DNA of 64,000 bases from Lonicera japonica (Eukaryota > Streptophyta > Magnoliopsida > Dipsacales > Caprifoliaceae). The position numbers were made by a program, and so were the translations under genes. The stretch covers positions 49,971,356-50,035,355 of the forward strand of contig CM038466.1 of NCBI GenBank assembly GCA_021464415.1, written 5' to 3'. This document shows positions 35,101 through 41,735 of this stretch, in pieces; position 1 is the first letter of the stretch; every line of letters starts with the position of its first letter. Below the pieces are notes generated by a model. It saw nothing but the letters and a program-made list of their open reading frames with translations, had not been told where the DNA came from and did not search any database.

Positions 35101-38100
35101 GGTACGGTCGGTATTGATCAATGATAGTGCGGTCAATAGACTGCCAGGGGATATTGCATAAAAAGGCATTGATCTGTTTTCATTGTGGACGGTCTTTCTC
35201 GATAATTTCAGTAACCCGTTGGATCAGATGTTCTTCAAAACCCTGACCAAGAAACCATAATTCCACCGAGGCAGACCAAGACATATAATTTTCTGAACCA
35301 CTTAATTTTTCAGAACAAATAATGGGCGTATTTGTAAAGTTGATAAGGGATTTATTTGGTAAAGCAGCCATAGGATTAATCACCAAAAATAATTGCTAAG
35401 AGAAGGCAAAAGGAAGCCTGGAAACTTGTTGGACTTGGCTTAGAGAGAGATTCTGGAAAATTTGGACAGAAATGGGTCACACACGCGCTGTCACGCGCGT
35501 GAACAGTGACGGCGAGTGGATCTCACGCGAGTGGAGGCGTGTGGGAGGTCGTCCAGCGGAGCGCTTGCACGGTGGGCCTCGTCTCGGGATTCCGAGTAGA
35601 CCTGTGTAGGTAGTTCCGGGAACGGATAAGTATTTGAGGTGTTTTTGGAAGAAAGTGGGGCGGCCGCTAGGGTTTTTGTGTAGAATAAGAGGGTGACGGC
35701 TAGGTTAAGGAGGGCTAGGGTTTCTCTGCTGGAATGGAGGCGCAGCAGGATGATTTCTCACAAAAATCCTTTGACACCATGTGAGAGAAGTGAGAATAAA
35801 AATGATATTTCTTATTGAAGAGAGAACCACTCTTTATATACAAGTGAAAACCTAGAAAAATAGGGTTTCTTCCTTATTATATAAATTACCTATCTAGCCC
35901 TTAAGTGTTGTGTGACCTAAGCATACACATCATATACATTACATAAATATAAATCTCAACAAGCTCCATGCAATCCACGGTCCTCAAATAGTAAATGCCA
36001 GGTCACGGTCCTCAAATAGTAAGTGCCAGGTCGGCTGACCTTGGTGACAACATAGGAACCTTCTCATTTGGCAGCGAGCTTGCTATGTTCAAAAATCTTT
36101 GTTGCTAGGGTGACTTAGTAGGTGACTTTCCGAAGTACTAAGTCACCTACATTCAAACTTCTGTGTTTGACCCTTTTGTTATAACTTTTGATCAATCTTC
36201 TTTTATATGCCTTTTCTTTGATTCGACCTTGCTCTATTTTTTCTTCGAGGAGATCTAAGTTAGCCAGCAGGTTTTCATCATTATGAGTTGGGTTATGATG
36301 GTTGATTCTGTAAGTTGGCACTCCTATCTTCAATGGAATAACTGTTTATGTTCCATAAGTCAGGAAGAAAGGAGTTTCACCCATTGGATCTCTGATGGTG
36401 GTCCTATAAGCCCACAGTACTAATGGGAGTTCTTTTGACCAGTTTCCTTTGGCATCGTTAAGTCTCTTTTTTAACGAGTTCAGTAAGGTTCTGTTGATGA
36501 CATCTGCTTGGCCATTGGCCTGAGGATGGACAGGGGAACTATAATGATTTTCAATTCCATGTCCTTCGCAGAAGTCTCTAAAGAGGTCGCAATCGAATTG
36601 ATTTCCATTGTCAGTGATCAGCACCTTTGGGAGGCCAAAGCGGCAGATGATGTTCTTCCAAACGAAACTTTGAATCTTCATGGTGGTAAGCTCCATTACT
36701 GAACAGCTGCACCCCAATTGCAACATAACTCAGAAATTGATAAGTTTCCAAACAAATTTGAAGAGCCGCCCATAGTGATGCTGTCCGTTTGATCTTGCTC
36801 CAAACTTCAGTAGCTTCAGAAAATTTGTCTTCAAATATCCTAACACTTCTTTCTTGCAAGATGGTATATCATTTGGCAAACTTCATTAAATTTTGTTTCT
36901 CCCGACTTAGAACCTACCAAGAGAAAACCATCGTCATCCATTAAATCCTTCCTCGCCTCTGAAGGGGAAGCCATACTTGAATTCCCCACTTCTTCGTCAT
37001 TGGTTGAATTCTCCTGTTCAGTTATTTTGACCTCAATCAATTTTCCATTAGCGATTTGTTGTGTAGGTTGAGTATTTTTACTCGCAGTGGGACTCTCTTC
37101 AACTTCCATGACGTCCTCTTCACTGCATTTGGACTCCTTTCCCATAACAGACTGATTAGATTTTCCTTTCCTTTATCTTGTCTATGCAGACCATTAGGTG
37201 GATTTACTGCAATTTACCCCCCAACGCACCCCGTCTTAGACACCCTTCCCTTTGTATTTTCAACACTACCTCATCATCTCTCTCTATCTTTTGAGAAAAG
37301 GAAGGTTCCTCTTCATTTTATTACAAATAACACAGAAAACCCCCTGGATGAGACTCGAACCCATAATCTCCTTGATTTGGGTAGGGGTCTTTAGTCCTTA
37401 CCACTAGGCTAACCTTTTCGCTCAACATTACCTCATTTTGGCTTTAATAATTTCAGTATTTTTTTTTCTTCATAGGAGGCTCTTGAGTCTTGAGTAAGAT
37501 TATTCGGATTCACTTTTACTTTCAGTTGATCGCGCCTACAACCTTGTTTTCCTTATTTTGGCATTCAGAGCAATCGTGGATTCGTGGCCCTGTTTCAAAC
37601 ATGCTGTGCAATATTTAAGAATTTTCTCATAGGTCACTTCCTGTCAAAATCCTCTGTTGCTCCATCCAATCTATACTCTCTTGGGAATTTTTTTGCGCAC
37701 ATCCATTTCGATACAAAACCTAGCCATGCTTAGACGAGCTAGTTTGGCAGTCGCTGCATCCATTTTCATTGGATTGCCCATTGCTCTACAGATTGAAAAG
37801 AAACTTCCGTTGGTGAAAAAGTGAACGGGGAGAAAGGAGGACTCATAATCAACCCTAATATTGGTAATTAATTTCAATTAAAATATTTTATGCTTAATAA
37901 TATATTTTCAAGTTACCATCAGTATGGGGAAAGGAGAATTCTAGTCTTAACATTGGGAAATAATCTCAAATTTCAGGAGACGAGCTTTCTTGGAAACTAA
38001 AAAAGCCAATTCCTTTCCCAAAACTTGAACCAACCATGCCCCTAAGTTTAAATTATGACAAGGGAGACCCAAAAGCTAATTGTAGTATGGTACTAAGGCC

Positions 38101-41100
38101 CATGCCCCCACCTGGACATGGCGTGTAATGCCACCTCAATACTTACGTGGCATTTTTCATACTTGAAGGGTGTCATGCCCTCTGGCCCACATGACTAGCA
38201 GCCTACCTTATGTCTAAGGATGCCAGCCCCTTGGACCAACAAGCTGATGATCTACTGATGGCCTTTCCTACGTTTGAGAGAAAGTATTCAAAAGTAAAAC
38301 AGTGTCTATCCATTCCATCAGGACAAGTTACCAACATGTGTGACTTATCACGAGTCCTCAACTATGTTGTGTATCTTATCACACACCCTTCAATGATAAG
38401 GACACTAGCCTAGTGTACAAGGAATGTACTCTCACCGGATCAACTATAAATACCATGCCTGGCATTCACTTTAATCATTAATCAGCCGACCAACACAACT
38501 ACAATCACTTCGATCTGCTTTCTCTCTCTTTATAGGATTGTCCTATGCTTCCGTCCTCAACCCTCTACCCTCTGGTGTCCATTGTGGTTTATGTTTAATG
38601 CCTCACCCGAGAACCCAACATCTTTCTCTCTGGTGCCTAATAACCCTACCACGTTCTACCCTCCTACACTAATAAATGATATTACTTTAAAAAGAGGTAG
38701 GGGCATTCTTGGTTTGAATCCTTAATCTATTTCATGGAAAATCCAATTATTACTGGTTATGGTTTTCTAGAATGCAATCCAAGCTGAATTAAATGGTAAT
38801 TCAGTGTCAAACCAACCATGGATTGGATTGGAAGGGTTATTGTGGGAGCATAATTTCAGAACATCCACTTGGGCCGAGTTTCTAGACCCAAGCCCAAGTC
38901 CAAAGGAGTCAGTCTACAACTAAAAAGGTGAGGCACAGCCAATAGGCCCAGAATAAACAGCTTGAGATTGCTGACCGCACACGATGCCCAAGCCGAGTAT
39001 AGCTTCGAGCTCGGCAGAGAATAGTGACGCCGAGATGGGCACGTTGACGAATGGAGATGTAACACCTGTATGGGAGGGTACTACCAATGTTAGTTGCCGA
39101 TATGGGCGTCCTAGCGAATGAAACTCTTACACCTGTAAAGCACCATTTTCCCTATGGATAAGGAGACACACCACACGTGAGGAGGGGGATGATTGCTGAT
39201 CAAGCAAAGCCTTTTTTAGTCATTTAATTCTTAACCTAGCTGAGCATTGGAACCATAATTCTATGATTATAAATAGAAAGGGATGGCTCAAGAATAGGGG
39301 GAGGCTTTGAGCACTAAGATAGAAAAACACCCCTATACAGGAGACCCTAGAGAATGACCCATATAATAAACTTTTGAGTAAAGAAAGAAACACCGACACA
39401 CACCGAGGGAGGATGTACCACTGGACTGGGAATAATAGCCACCAGGAGAACCTACCCACACAACCCAAAAAAAAACTCAATCTCATCCATTTTGCAAATT
39501 TACTGTTCATCCGCCACTTTTAATATCTGTTACCGATTCCGCTCGTCTTGGGCCAATTCCCTCATCTACAAATTCATTTTGGGCTTGGTCAGATTTATGC
39601 CACCCACAGTTATTAACTTATTGTGTTTTGTTTTGCTCTAAAGAAGTTTTTACCTCTTACTGTGGCAATAAGCAAATAATGCATATTTTCATGGTGGTGC
39701 GCATTAAACATAGCAAAGAACTTATAATTAGATTATGATTTCATTAGGATTATAACCAAGGATGTAATTATCCACACTTATAATTAGATTATGATTTCAT
39801 TAGGATTATAAACAAGGACGAAATTATCCACATTTGGTAGACTTGAACATTGAATTGTAAACCGTTCGTTCTTGAGGCTTGTTAGACATCACTTGTGGAT
39901 GTTTTCTTTTGTTGCTTCCTTATTTGCTGGTACTAATTCTCCTTAATTATAAAACTTGGGACACTCTTCAATATTTGTCCATTACAAGGACACCCCTTTT
40001 CTTTTTGGATGGTCAATTATACCCTTACCAATTTTTAATTTTTTTTTCCTTTCCCATGGGCAGTCGCTAGGCCTCACCAACCATTGCTGGAGCTCCGGCA
40101 GTGGGCGGCAGTTGGTGGTGTCTGCAGTTGGCAGGCTGGTGGTGATTAAACATCTTTTATTAAGAAAGAAAAAATGAAAATGGAGGAAGGGTAAATTAGG
40201 TAAAGAAAAAGGATTGCCCTTTGAAATGGAAAAGTAAGGTGTCTTTCCTTTGGATATGATTGTTGAAGGAGCCCTTTAAACCCATTGTCTCTAATAAAAT
40301 TTAGCGAGGCAAGGATGTAATATAGTTACATACATACTGATTATTTTCCATATAGTCATCCATCTAATAGATAATAACTCTTTCTTGTTCCATATATTCT
40401 TCTTTGTCAGCATAGGTTGGTATGATGCTAAGGGGCATGGGATTTTCCAACACAACTTCAATTTATTTGGCCTCTGCGAAAATTTACCGGGCCGAGAGAA
40501 ACTTGGCTCCTTTGCTAAAGATGTTCCCCCTCTTACACACCAAGGAGTCACTTGCAACCAAAGATGAGCTCGCTCCATTTCAGGTACAATTTATACTACC
40601 TTTATCTGAACTAGCTTACCCTGCACACGTGTTGTGTGTACAATTTGTGTGTCTCTAATTTTTTATACAAGAAACGTATAGATCAGGGTGGTTCAAGGAT
40701 GGGGAGGGGGCGCGGGTGCGGGACTCTAACCTGGCCACCCTGTGTGAATAGTGAATACGCACACTTCAATTTGTATATATCTAATTTAAATATAAGAAAT
40801 AAACAAAAGTAGAAAGTGGCTCAATGGTTGAACGCTCGTTCAATTTGCTTGGAAGCAAAAAGGCTTGAATCTTGTTGAAAGCATATTTTAATGAAAAGAA
40901 GGCTGCAAGGGTAAAATTGACAATTCAAAATTGTGATATAGCTTCATGGTGGTTGAATTCCGCCTTTGCTTTATAAATACTAGCTTACCTGCACACGCAG
41001 TATGTTTGCGGTTTAGTAATTAGACACAATTATTACTTTATTAATAGCGAGGGCGGTGAATCTGTTACACGCATATTTTTTATGGAAAAAAGATTGCAGG

Positions 41101-41700
41101 GGTACAATTGAATCAAAAGTACAACGGAGCTTCAAAACGGTTGAAATCCATGCTCTCTTTATATAATAGTAATTTTGTATAGATTAGATATCGCATACGT
41201 CACCTTTTCAACAATTTATCCAGCTTCCGAATTCATAGATCTCCAATCAAGTAGCTTTGAAATTATTTGACTAGGGAAATTTGCAAAATCGTGGACATTG
41301 CTCAATTCAATGGTAAAGTGCTAGGACTTTCAAGCGTGGCCGTAGGCTTAGAGTAGACATTTTATGCGTTTCCGGTGAACCCAATAAATGATTGATCAAA
41401 TCTGGTAAATTAAATTAAATAATTTGATACAGGGCTGTTATTTTGTTTACTTTGCCCCCTACATTGGGAATATCTCAAAAAATTACGCTCAAGTAGAGGG
41501 TAATATCTAATTATTTTTATGTAATAAGATAAGATACTCCCATTTACAGGGGCAGAGCAAGTGATGATGAAAAAAACAAGATGTAATTCTTACACTGCAT
41601 TAAGAATAGGGAACCAAGTAAAAAATTCTTTTATAAATAGTTTCCTTCTGTATTCATGGAGCTGCCTATACGTGTGGTACTACTTCAGTGCTCATAGTTT

Positions 41701-41735
<35 letters not shown>

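Larger units (their letters stand above)
31054..35961 (-). mobile_element. Complete Ty1/copia retrotransposon, TSD AGCTC
   Basis: LTRs at 31054-31233 (180 bp, 3') and 35780-35961 (182 bp, 5') both read TGTTGAGATTT...CTCTCACA on the minus strand. They differ by about 5 substitutions and a 2-bp indel. The 5-bp duplication AGCTC lies at 31049-31053 and 35962-35966. A polypurine tract (CTTGAGGGGGAG) precedes the 3' LTR, and TGGTGTCAAAGG follows the 5' LTR as a primer-binding site variant. Gag-pol between them is complete in order but mutated. It is inserted into the last codons of gypsy element D pol, so it is younger than that element. Confidence 0.93.
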
